Shown here in pieces: positions 54,389 through 63,343 of a stretch of 64,000 bases of DNA; positions within the stretch are counted from its first letter, which is position 1; each line of letters starts with the position of its first letter. The stretch covers positions 118,064-182,063 of the forward strand of contig CAYZGU010000021.1 of NCBI GenBank assembly GCA_964478165.1, written 5' to 3'. The notes under the pieces are model-generated. The model was not told the origin of the DNA and ran no database searches. It saw only the letters and a list, made by a program, of their open reading frames with translations. Source of the DNA: CAYZGU01 sp964478165. GTDB lineage: Bacteria > Poribacteria > WGA-4E > JAJDTR01. A program made the translations under genes and the position numbers.

Positions 54389-54969
54389 AAGAGTTTTCCT
54401 GTTATCGAAAGAGCTTGCGTGACTTCGTGTTATTAAGGGCTCTACAGGGGTTAATCTACTGTGGAGTAGCTTTAACCAACACATTTGAGAAGGAGAAATC
54501 GATAATAGGAAATCGAATCCTTTGTCTAGCATTAATCGGCGGCGAAATACGGATGACAAACCAATTATTCCGCGCGGGCTATGTGGGTTAGCCACCTGTT
54601 CATGAGCGATAGCTGAGGTTGCGCTCTGTTGAGTGTAGTTGGACAAAAATGTTTTTGACAACGAGCGTTGATGGAAAGCTATTGGAAGACCCGGAATGGT
54701 TGGAAGAGGTCCGAGGTCAAGATTGATTCCTTCCGATTAAGTCTGACGGTATCGGCGTTTTGAGCTTGGATCTGCCGAGCGATTGACACCTACAGAGTCC
54801 GATAGGAAGAGTTTCGAACAAGAAGATATTTCGATGAAGGCCTACGGCAGCGCTAAGAACTAGGCAGGAGTCGACATACAACATGGGTGCTAGGACCGAT
54901 TGACGTCTCGAAGAATGTCCCAGTTTCTAGCGCGATGCGATGCGCATATAGTGGAAAGGAGGATGAGTT
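54389..54969 (+). other. 581-base spacer between atpG and atpD, with hairpin
   Basis: A hairpin at 54449-54477 has a 6-bp GGTTAA/TTAACC outer stem and a 5-bp CTACT/AGTAG inner stem with a GTGG loop. Perfect TTGACA boxes occur at 54655-54660 and 54783-54788, but neither has a convincing -10 partner. The spacer ends with the very strong AAAGGAGG of atpD. No credible gene is present. Confidence 0.5.
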
Positions 54970-56379
54970 ATGAACCAGGGAAAGGTGTTAGAAATTGTCG
55001 GTGCTCGGGTTGACCTTGATTTTTCAGAAGGTGAACTTCCGGACATTCTAAATGCTGTCGAAGTTGAGCGTGCTGATGGTACCAGGTTGGTGCTTGAGGT
55101 TCAGCAACATCTTGGCGAAAGCCGAGTGCGTGCTGTTGCTATGGACACGACGGATGGACTTGTGCGTGGCACCAATGCGGTTGACCGTGGAGAGCCAATT
55201 ACGGTGCCTGTGGGAGATGAGGTTCTAGGACGCGTGTTTGATGTGACGGGAGAACCTGTAGATGAGGCCGGTCCTGTAGAAGCCAAGCAGCGTTATCCCA
55301 TTCATCGCCATCCACCGCCACCCGATCAACTCAGTACTGTGTCTGAGATGTTGGAGACAGGAATCAAGGTTATTGACTTGGTTCAGCCGGTTGCAAGAGG
55401 CGGGAAGGTGGGGTTTCTCGGTGGCGCAGGCGTTGGAAAAACTGTGTTAGTAGCGGAACTGATATACAATATTGCAACTCAGCACGGCGGATACTCGGTT
55501 TTCTGTGGAGTTGGTGAACGGACGCGGGAAGGAAATGGGTTCTGGTTAGAGATGGAAGATTACGGCGTACTTGACAAGACTGCCATGGTTTTTGGTCAGA
55601 TGAACGAACCACCTGGTGCTCGTTTGCGCGTGGGACTTGCTGGGCTTTCCATGGCCGAGTACTTTCGAGATGAAGGCGGCCAGGATGTGTTGATATTCAT
55701 TGACAATGTTTTTCGTTTCACACTTGCTGGTGGTGAGGTCTCTGCACTTCTCGGACGGATGCCGTCCGCGGTTGGTTACCAACCGACACTTGCTACAGAG
55801 ATGGGAGAGCTGCAGGAGCGAATTACCTCGACGCAGCAGGGTTCCATCACGTCATTCCAAGCGGTCTATGTCCCCGCCGATGATTATACCGATCCAGCAG
55901 TCGTGGCTGTGTTTGGACATTTGGACGCAGTGACACGACTGGAGCGTTCAATTGTTCAGGTTGGTCGCTATCCCGCTGTCGATCCCCTCACCTCCACATC
56001 TCGAATCTTGAATCCGGATGTCATTGGCGAGGAACACTATGATACCACGCGGCAGGTGAAGGTCGTGCTTCAACAGTACGAGAGTCTGAAAGACATCATT
56101 GCAATTTTGGGTGTAGATGAGTTATCTGACGATCAGAAATTGACCGTTACGCGGGCCAGAAAATTAGAACAATTTTTGACTCAGCCAATGTTTGTGGCCG
56201 AGCGTTTCTCAGGCATACCTGGAAAGTATGTTAAGATTGCGGACACAGTTGCTGGATGTCAAGCGATTCTCAAAGGAGATTGTGACGAGCTCCCGGAGCA
56301 ATCGCTCCGATATATCGGTGCAATCGATGAAGCGTTCGACAAAGCGAAATCCGCAGAGTTTGAAGAAGCGGCGGATTAG
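54970..56379 (+). CDS. atpD: ATP synthase F1 subunit beta
   Basis: Catalytic subunit of F1. The 469-residue protein has the P-loop GGAGVGKT (151-158), the catalytic Glu in GERTREGN (182-189), DVLIFIDNVFRFTLAGGEVSALLGRMPSAVGYQPTLATEMG and SSSTSRILNP-type motifs. Some usually invariant segments differ, for example TDPAVVAVFGHLDAVTRLERS where TDPAPATTFAHLDA is common, and VQVGRYPAVDPLTSTSR. All catalytic residues seem kept, so it should be functional. It has a strong Shine-Dalgarno (AAAGGAGG) and is separated from atpG by 581 bases. Confidence 0.96.
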   Translation: MNQGKVLEIVGARVDLDFSEGELPDILNAVEVERADGTRLVLEVQQHLGESRVRAVAMDTTDGLVRGTNAVDRGEPITVPVGDEVLGRVFDVTGEPVDEAGPVEAKQRYPIHRHPPPPDQLSTVSEMLETGIKVIDLVQPVARGGKVGFLGGAGVGKTVLVAELIYNIATQHGGYSVFCGVGERTREGNGFWLEMEDYGVLDKTAMVFGQMNEPPGARLRVGLAGLSMAEYFRDEGGQDVLIFIDNVFRFTLAGGEVSALLGRMPSAVGYQPTLATEMGELQERITSTQQGSITSFQAVYVPADDYTDPAVVAVFGHLDAVTRLERSIVQVGRYPAVDPLTSTSRILNPDVIGEEHYDTTRQVKVVLQQYESLKDIIAILGVDELSDDQKLTVTRARKLEQFLTQPMFVAERFSGIPGKYVKIADTVAGCQAILKGDCDELPEQSLRYIGAIDEAFDKAKSAEFEEAAD

Positions 56380-56468
56380 TACACGACGCTCTTAAGTGAT
56401 GAACAGTAGGTAGACATACTGTCGTATTTTTTATTCCCAATGCTCTTTATACGTTTTTGAATAACACC

Positions 56469-56879
56469 ATGCTCGAACGAAGATTCCACCTCGAAGTCCG
56501 GACATCCCAGAAGCTAGTTTATGAAGGTGAAGTGAGTAGCATCAAGGCGCCTGGCGCACTTGGATCCTTTGAAATTCTCAGCGGCCATATTCCTTTTCTA
56601 ACCATGTTAAGGATCGGTGAGATTTGCATTCGCGAATCCGAGACAGCCCAATCCATTGCGACGAGTGGAGGTGTCCTTGAAGTACTGCGCACAGGTGTCA
56701 CAGTCCTAGCTGATACGGCAGAATGGGCGCATGAAATTGATGTTGAACGTGCCGAAGGGGCGCGTCAGCGTGCAGAAGGCCTTCTCGCTTCACATGGGAA
56801 GAACAGCGATCGCTTGTCTGCCGAGACAGCACTGGCTCGCGCGTCAAATCGCTTAAAGATTGCAAATCAACATCGGTAG
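56469..56879 (+). CDS. atpC: ATP synthase F1 subunit epsilon
   Basis: Regulatory subunit at the base of the rotor. The 136-residue protein has a beta-sandwich N-terminal domain (LEVRTSQKLVYEGEVSSIKAPGALGSFEILSGHIPFLTMLRIGEI) and a C-terminal helical hairpin (ERAEGARQRAEGLL, AETALARASNRLKIA). ATG at 56469 is used; a TTG at 56457 is also in frame. Its ribosome-binding site is weak. It ends the nuo-atp string. Confidence 0.93.
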   Translation: MLERRFHLEVRTSQKLVYEGEVSSIKAPGALGSFEILSGHIPFLTMLRIGEICIRESETAQSIATSGGVLEVLRTGVTVLADTAEWAHEIDVERAEGARQRAEGLLASHGKNSDRLSAETALARASNRLKIANQHR

Positions 56880-57808
56880 AATAGTATCAGCGCATAGGTC
56901 TTGAGCGGTGGCCATCCGTCTTTTTATCGGCACGCAGTCCCAATCGTGCTGTGGCGCGGAGATGTGCTCCGCACTTCCAGTAGAGAAAGAAGAAAAAGCC
57001 TGAGTTCCTGGTGAGTTCCAGTTTTGATGGGTGACGTGGGTCGGCACCTCGCCGTGTCGATGCGTGAACTGGATGTTAGCTTGGAATCATTCTCGATCGG
57101 CTTGTGTGCTTCCTTCCTTCTTGTTTGTGTTGGACATTCCTGGCCTTGACACCGGCAGAGAGAACACGGGCTCTATAGTATCATTGACATCGTGAGCGTC
57201 GAAGTTCTCGAGCTCCCAATGTTTATATCTTTTGTTGTAGCGCTTCTACAGCTGCGCGATGCGTTCTCTCCTCAGTGACCTCACCTATTGTGTTCCGTCC
57301 AATCCTAGGGACTCCGGTAAAGTGTTTTACATTTTACAGAAGATTCTTCGTTGTGCGTGAAATCTATGTCAGATGTAAATTCATTCGTGTGGAATGGTCG
57401 CTTAACCGCTCTGCCTGTCTTAGTTCGAGGAATGCGTTGACAAGGTCAGTGTTGTCGTGAAACCATTATCATAGCGCATTTATTTGATTCCGAAGATCTA
57501 ACTCACGGGTGAATAGAACCAGCCGGTTTTTAGCCAATGGTGATTTAGACTATGATGGATTGGTGGGCGACGGGACTGTTCCTAGAATGGTCTATCACAT
57601 GTCGTCGGTGGACTAGGCGGGACAGGGGGAGGAAGAGAAGCTGTCTTGGCTATCTCGATGGTAACTCTAGCGTTGAAAAGACAATCTAGCAAAGTGCGGA
57701 AAAAAGACTTTCTTTGGAGTTGTTCGAAGTCCTTCTTTACGCCAACAAGTAAGGTGGTTCTGGGGATTACAAGTGTCAACGGTACACTGTTGTAGCACGG
57801 AAGTTGAT
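56880..57808. other. 930-base stretch without a supported gene after atpC
   Basis: Only a weak 6-bp GCGGAG/CTCCGC hairpin near 56956-56972, without a T-run, could end the atp transcript. Open frames on both strands are short and not protein-like. It separates the plus-strand cluster from convergent minus-strand genes. Confidence 0.5.
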
Positions 57809-59236
57809 CTAATTGTTACACAGGTCATATTCTTTAATCTTTCTGAAGATTGTTCTCTTGTTAATGCCCAATACTTTTGCGGCTTTGGCTCTGTTATTTC
57901 CAACATGTTGGAGCGTTGCTCGGATAGCTTCCTCTTTGATCTTCTCCATGGACATGCCAACGTCTATGTTCAGCCGTTGCTCCGGAGCTCTGGTCAATCC
58001 CGTGGTCAAGGCGTTGGGTGTGGGGAGCATTATACTGGAATTAGTTCCAGCTGACTTCAACACTCGCTCGGGGAAATCTTCTAGATTTAATTCCTGGTTG
58101 TTTGACATCACAACTACGCCTTCAATACAATTTCTGAGCTCGCGTACGTTTCCGGGCCAATCGTATTTTATCAGTACCCGCAAAACCTGAGATGTTACGG
58201 TTTTGAGAGCTTTTCCATTTTCCTCACAAAACTCCTCGATGAAGGTTTTGACCAGGAGTGGGATATCTGCGTGTCGTTGACGGAGTGGCGGCAAATGGAT
58301 TGGAATTACATTCAGGCGATCGTAGAGATCTGCCATGAACCTCTCCTTGGTCACGGATTCCTCGAGGTCGCGGTTTGTCGCACATACCACGCGTACATCA
58401 ACCTGTACAGTTTCGTTTCCGCCGACCCGCTGAAATTCTCTTTCCGCAAGCACCCGCAAAAGTCTTGCCTGGTTTGATTGGCTCAGTTCGCCAACCTCAT
58501 CCAGGAACAGTGTGCCTCCGTGTGCAGATTCGAATTTGCCTTTTCTTTGCTCGTCAGCACCTGTAAAAGCGCCTCGCTCGTAACCAAAAAGTTCTGATTC
58601 TGCTAGGCTTTCATTCAATGCTGCGCAGTTGAAGACGATCAGTGGTCCGCGACGGAGGCTTCGATGATGGATGGCACGGGCAACCAGCTCTTTGCCGGTG
58701 CCCCGTTCTCCACGAATCATCACGGTTGATTTTGTGGGGCCCACTTGCGCGATAATTTCTCGTACCTCCTCAATGTGCTGGGAATGTCCTGTGAGTCGGA
58801 GTAGGCCCTGTCTTTCGTCAATCTGAGATTGTAATTGACGATTTTCGAGGGTAAGGCGTTGGTTTTCGAGGATTTTGTGCAAAAGCGCTTTCAAGTGAAC
58901 GGGGTTCGGAGGTTTCGGCATGAAATAGCTGGCTTCGTGATGAAGCATGGCTTTCACGCCAACGTCCGTCTCTAGGACGTTGTGAGCGGTCATGAAAATT
59001 ATTCCGATATCAGGGTGCTGGTGCCGAGCGGCTTCCAAGAGTTCTAGACCGTCTATTCGCTCACCTTTAAGCGGCGCAATCAGGATATCGATCTGTAGGC
59101 GATCGATGCGGTCGAGTGCCTCGTACATATTTCGAGTAATTATGAAGCGGAGTCCCTCGCCCTCGAGCGCACGACATACAGTTTCGCGTTCCCACTGATC
59201 GGAATCGACGACGAGGACCGTTTTCTGTTCATTCAT
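57809..59236 (-). CDS. Sigma-54-dependent activator with degenerate receiver domain
   Basis: A 475-residue NtrC/AtoC-type protein. Residues 5-120 form a receiver-like domain, about 145-380 the AAA+ sigma-54 interaction domain and about 430-473 a Fis-type helix-turn-helix. The AAA+ domain is complete: Walker A GERGTGKE (176-183), GAFTGA (222-227) for sigma-54 contact, Walker B GGTLFLDEVGE (240-250). In the receiver the phospho-acceptor Asp is replaced: the strand reads DILIAPLKGERIDG where DxxLxDxxMPxMDG is expected, putting Pro55 at the site. One of the acidic Mg-binding residues is Ser (VVDSDQ), while Thr83 and Lys108 are kept. So it is unlikely to be controlled by Asp phosphorylation. No histidine kinase is adjacent. 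Confidence 0.95.
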   Translation of the reverse strand: MNEQKTVLVVDSDQWERETVCRALEGEGLRFIITRNMYEALDRIDRLQIDILIAPLKGERIDGLELLEAARHQHPDIGIIFMTAHNVLETDVGVKAMLHHEASYFMPKPPNPVHLKALLHKILENQRLTLENRQLQSQIDERQGLLRLTGHSQHIEEVREIIAQVGPTKSTVMIRGERGTGKELVARAIHHRSLRRGPLIVFNCAALNESLAESELFGYERGAFTGADEQRKGKFESAHGGTLFLDEVGELSQSNQARLLRVLAEREFQRVGGNETVQVDVRVVCATNRDLEESVTKERFMADLYDRLNVIPIHLPPLRQRHADIPLLVKTFIEEFCEENGKALKTVTSQVLRVLIKYDWPGNVRELRNCIEGVVVMSNNQELNLEDFPERVLKSAGTNSSIMLPTPNALTTGLTRAPEQRLNIDVGMSMEKIKEEAIRATLQHVGNNRAKAAKVLGINKRTIFRKIKEYDLCNN

Positions 59237-59563
59237 TGCTTTAATTCGCTGTTTCAGTTTAACTCTATTGAGATCGTCTTCTCTACGGGGATCTAATCAG
59301 GATGAATGATACCCCATTCCTCTGTTTTCGTCAAGTGGAAAACTGGCTTGTCTGCGCCCTTGAATTTTGGTGTGCGATTATAGATGACCATGGCGGACCA
59401 CAATCCGGCGGTTGTCAAGAAGGTAATATACAGCGTGTTTGGATGTCCGGTTTTGGATTTTAATACTAACTAGAACATTACTAACCTGAAGTATTGTTGG
59501 CTTAGAAGTGTCAACAGCGTGCCAGTTTTCTAGTGTGTTTTGCTTTATGGAAAAGTGGTCGGT

Positions 59564-60361
59564 CTACGAGATCTCGATTACCTGTCCATCATATGCAAGG
59601 TAGACATTCTGTGGAAGATCAATATTTCGTTCACTACACTGCTCTGGGAAATAACGATGGTCTAGACGATGCATGATGTGAGTAAAATAGGTCGCCTTCG
59701 GTCGTAGATCGTTACTCACCTCTATCGCTTCTTCAACCGAAAAATGTGTTGGGTGACGCGGGTTGAAGCTAAGAGCATCAATTATTAGTATATCTACTCC
59801 ACGAAGCAACTCCTTGGATGACTCCGGTAATTGTTTTACGTCCGGGACGTAGCCGAAGTTGTCAATTCGATAGCCATACGTTTGCACCGTTCCATGTTCG
59901 ACAGGAATTGGTATGAGTTCGCAGCCGTCTATGTAGAAGTTTTTATCAACTATATGAGGTGTCAAATGTGCGACACCTCCGCCCTGGAATGTATCCTTCC
60001 TAAACATATAATCGAAATTGCGCTTTAGAATCCGAATTGTTTCGTCGGGGCCATAGATTGGCATATCCATTTCCTGCTTGCGACATGGCATTACAATGTC
60101 ATTGGTGCCACTCACGTGGTCAGCGTGGCAATGGGTGAATATCACTGCGTCGATCCATTGGACGTTGTGGCGATTAATCTGGTCCATGAAGTTGGGGCCC
60201 AGATCGAACTGCAAGTGGATTCCGTTCCTTTCGATGTGGATTGATGGGCGGGTACGGTAGTTTCGCGAATCTATTGTTCGCGCATTTGTACACGTTTCAC
60301 AATCGCACCTATATTCAGGTACTCCGGTAGAAGTTCCAGAACCTAGAATCGTAATTTTCAC
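59564..60361 (-). CDS. PhnP-like metallo-beta-lactamase-fold hydrolase
   Basis: A 265-residue metal-dependent hydrolase of the PhnP / cyclic phosphodiesterase group. Signatures are the glycine loop LGSGTSTGVPE, the zinc-type cysteine set C-D-C-E-T-C at residues 19-24, the metal motif THCHADHVSG (His77, His79, Asp81, His82), EHGTVQTYGYRID, DALSFNPRHPTHFSVEEAIE and the closing HIMHRLDH. Other PhnP members cleave 5-phospho-ribosyl cyclic phosphates, but no phn genes are present, so the substrate is unknown. The GTG at 60361 lies six bases after GAGGAG; a longer frame from 60496 lacks a good site. Confidence 0.85.
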   Translation of the reverse strand: MKITILGSGTSTGVPEYRCDCETCTNARTIDSRNYRTRPSIHIERNGIHLQFDLGPNFMDQINRHNVQWIDAVIFTHCHADHVSGTNDIVMPCRKQEMDMPIYGPDETIRILKRNFDYMFRKDTFQGGGVAHLTPHIVDKNFYIDGCELIPIPVEHGTVQTYGYRIDNFGYVPDVKQLPESSKELLRGVDILIIDALSFNPRHPTHFSVEEAIEVSNDLRPKATYFTHIMHRLDHRYFPEQCSERNIDLPQNVYLAYDGQVIEIS

Positions 60362-60496
60362 AAGTAACTCCTCGTGGCGATCTGATTGAAAGCGCTGACT
60401 ACCAACCACATCGGTACTGTAAATTGGAAATGCAATGGTAAAATGTCGTTCGATCTGATGCTTCTCTCGACTGTGAGCTTCGGATTCCTTTAGCAC

Positions 60497-61396
60497 TTTG
60501 CTTCACGGTAGTAGGTATTCAAATAGGCTGCCAATAGCGTAAATAATTTGTTTAGTGTGAACGGGTTGCGCAGTGGCATCAGATGTTTGTAAGTCCGCGA
60601 TAAAATCTTGTTCACCAAGTTCACGTGGCAAGCGAACGACAGAACGGCGAAGTCCTACGCGTGACACCACTTGTCAGAGAACAGTAAAGCGCTAACAGTT
60701 CTTGGGCCAATTTTGGTGATGTGATTCGGTCACTGACTGTCCGTGGAATAAATTTTGCTGCCAATTGTGTGCCGCATTCGTTTACTACTAGCTGAAGTGT
60801 AAATTTATAAAATTCGTTGTTGAAGATTTGCCGGGCTGTGTGGATTCTGAGAACAGTTGGATTGAGGTTCTGCGTCAATTGTGACGGGCCATATTTGACA
60901 TCGAGTTGACGAATGAAATGCGGCTAAATCCGTTTTGCGGGTGGAGAGATTTAGATCTAGTGGTACCATAGGATTGCTCGACGCTTCCACACGCAGCAGT
61001 TTCAATTTGCCACGTGAAGCGACACACATCGTGCTGGAACAAAGGTTTTCGAGAGGGAGTAGCCTCTGTTGCTAGAGGCTTTGGACAACGGTCATCAAAT
61101 CCGTCGCCTGCTTACTACGTGTGGCGCGTGGTTTGCTCTACCGTTTGCGCTTGTCAACCGTCGTGCGCGGATATTTCATTCGTGCGCAATCTACCAAGCC
61201 AAGTCTTGGATGTCTCAGAAATCGTTGCAATAATCGTAGGACTTTTCTTTAGATCTTGTTTTGTGGGCGCCCTGACATAACATGTTGATTGTTTTTTTAA
61301 ACTGATTTTTCTTCATGCCGTTTTGTTGCTGATTCCGCGATACGGAAAAAGCACCGTGATAGAAAGAAATTGATAGAATCTGGAGCAGCCAAACGG
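60497..61396. other. 900-base stretch without a supported gene
   Basis: Open frames of 60-90 codons on both strands lack ribosome-binding sites and recognisable motifs. No tRNA or strong hairpin was seen. The region lies between two minus-strand genes and should contain a promoter for the hydrolase gene at its lower end. Confidence 0.45.
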
Positions 61397-63343
61397 TTAA
61401 CGTCTTCCCCACGTAGTGCCCATTATTTCACGAGTTGACAGGATCACGCGATCTCCCTCAAGTAAACCATTCTTAACAATGACCTCCGTTGCGTTCTGTA
61501 GACCGGTCTGAATCGAGATTGTTCTGGTGTTGGGTGACTGTTTCTGGTTCCCTGTCTTTTCATCCAAGGTGACCAGTTTTTCTCTGGTTATAGATATTGT
61601 GCTAGGCACGCCGTCCGCAACCTGTTTCCCGTTGACCAGAAATGCCAGGGTCATTTTGCCCGGATTCAAACCACGTTGTAAACTATCAAGGCTTATTATC
61701 AATTCGCTTCTAGTACTCGTGGTGACCTTTCCATTGAAAGTCTTCTTGGTTGGCGTCATAATCTGCACCGATTGGTTTGTTTTCAATGGGGTCATGTTAT
61801 TAGGCCGTGCCACCACCGTCACTGAAATTCTCTCCTCAATGGCATCAATTGGCAGGAGTAAAACGTTTTTCTCTGTGTAAGTAATAATATCGACATCTGC
61901 GCTCATACCCGGGCGTAATTCAGAGGGCGAACCCGCTACTTCGACCATTACTTCGAAAGAAATGATGTTGTCGCGTTCTACGCCGCTCGGAGAGATTTCA
62001 ACGACATGTCCTTTATACTTTTTCTGCGGATAGGCGTCAGCTCTAATCTCAGCCGTTTGAGTTAATTCTAGTCGTTCCATGTCCACCTCGTTGATGAAGG
62101 TTTTCACGACCATTTTTGAGAGGTCTGCAATCGTCATGAGCGGCGGGCTCTGTGAGAATGAGGATCGACCTGAAGTCACGATCTCACCTTGCTCGATCTC
62201 TAGCAGTGTGACTGTTCCTGCCATGGGTGCCTTTATGGTTGTCCATCGTAGGCGCTCCTGCTGGTTTTTTAGATTGCTCTCGTTCCGAAGCAAGTTAGCT
62301 TCTGCACCAACTTTTGCTTGTGTGGTGATAGCCTGTTCGTTTTGAATTGTTCTCTGAATCTCGCCGAGTCGGGTTTCAACGATTTGTAGTTGAAGTGCGC
62401 TTTGCCTTTCTTCTGCTTGACGCATTTCTCTTAATTTGTTGAGGTTTAAGTTTTGATAATCCAAGGTGACTTTGCGAGTTTCAATGGCGCTTTTTCTGGC
62501 CTCAATAGTTTTTGTTTGGGAATCGACGGTCTGTTGTTGGGATTCTCGGCGCTTCACGGTACTATTATACTGCGACAATGCGCTTGCATGTCTAGTCTGT
62601 GCTTCTTCCAATGTTTTTTTTGCAATTAACTTCTTCTCGAACAATTCCTGGTTTCGAGTTAATTCGGCGTTGGCGCTAGCCAGTGTAACTTTTGCAGCAT
62701 CGCGTGCAACTTCTAGTTCGGCGAGTTTTAATTCTGCTTGTCTGAGGGCAATGTTAGCCTGTTCCAAAGCAATTCGATCCTGCGCGAGGTTGTTCTTTGA
62801 CGTCTGAATTTGGGTTTTGGCTTGTGTTATTTGTGTGCCGGACGTAGCCTTTGTCGTTGTCAGATTAGCCTTCGCGATTTCAACGTTGTCCAAGGCTTGT
62901 CTCAGCCTGCTTTCGAGTTCCTCGCTTTTTAGATTGATGTTCAGGCTTGCTTGTGCCAGCTGTGCTCTGGCTGCTTTCACGTTCGCTTTAGCCTGCTTTT
63001 CACCTTCTTGTATCTGTTCGGGATTTATGTCGAGTAATACCTGATTTTTCTCAATCTGGTCTCCTTCATCTACGTACAGTCGAACCACCTCGCCTTCGAC
63101 ATTGGACTTGACTTCAACATCGATTAGGGGTTGCAAGTTTCCCGTTGCACTTATGCGCATTTGAAAATCCCCACGCTTGACTACTTCGATCTTTCCTTTA
63201 GCGTTCTCACTTTTCTCTGTGCTTCCCGCATTGGAGACGATATTAATTCCGAACTGGATGTTTACTCCCCTGTACCTGAGTGTTACTACGATTGTCACCA
63301 AAAATAGGATCACTACAGCGCCAAGGATTTTCTTATTCACCAT
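61397..63343 (-). CDS. HlyD/MacA-type periplasmic adaptor with very long coiled-coil hairpin
   Basis: A 648-residue membrane fusion protein for export across two membranes. After an N-terminal anchor (about 5-24) come a membrane-proximal strand, a first half of the biotinyl-lipoyl-like domain (about 68-108, SATGNLQPLIDVEVKSNVEGEVVRLYVDEGDQIEKNQVLLDI), a long alpha-helical hairpin (about 110-385, full of heptads and Ala/Gln/Lys/Glu), the second lipoyl half (TTIKAPMAGTVTLLEIEQGEIV), the beta-barrel (about 425-500, VKTFINEVDMERLEL, PGMSADVDI) and a C-terminal domain of about 140 residues. Typical MacA is near 370 residues, so the hairpin and tail are enlarged. It probably pairs with an ABC or RND transporter encoded beyond the window. 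Confidence 0.88.
   Translation of the reverse strand: MVNKKILGAVVILFLVTIVVTLRYRGVNIQFGINIVSNAGSTEKSENAKGKIEVVKRGDFQMRISATGNLQPLIDVEVKSNVEGEVVRLYVDEGDQIEKNQVLLDINPEQIQEGEKQAKANVKAARAQLAQASLNINLKSEELESRLRQALDNVEIAKANLTTTKATSGTQITQAKTQIQTSKNNLAQDRIALEQANIALRQAELKLAELEVARDAAKVTLASANAELTRNQELFEKKLIAKKTLEEAQTRHASALSQYNSTVKRRESQQQTVDSQTKTIEARKSAIETRKVTLDYQNLNLNKLREMRQAEERQSALQLQIVETRLGEIQRTIQNEQAITTQAKVGAEANLLRNESNLKNQQERLRWTTIKAPMAGTVTLLEIEQGEIVTSGRSSFSQSPPLMTIADLSKMVVKTFINEVDMERLELTQTAEIRADAYPQKKYKGHVVEISPSGVERDNIISFEVMVEVAGSPSELRPGMSADVDIITYTEKNVLLLPIDAIEERISVTVVARPNNMTPLKTNQSVQIMTPTKKTFNGKVTTSTRSELIISLDSLQRGLNPGKMTLAFLVNGKQVADGVPSTISITREKLVTLDEKTGNQKQSPNTRTISIQTGLQNATEVIVKNGLLEGDRVILSTREIMGTTWGRR

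Noticed and set aside
60621..61280. Short frames on both strands between the PhnP-like and adaptor genes
   Set aside because: Mutually overlapping, unsupported by start sites or motifs.
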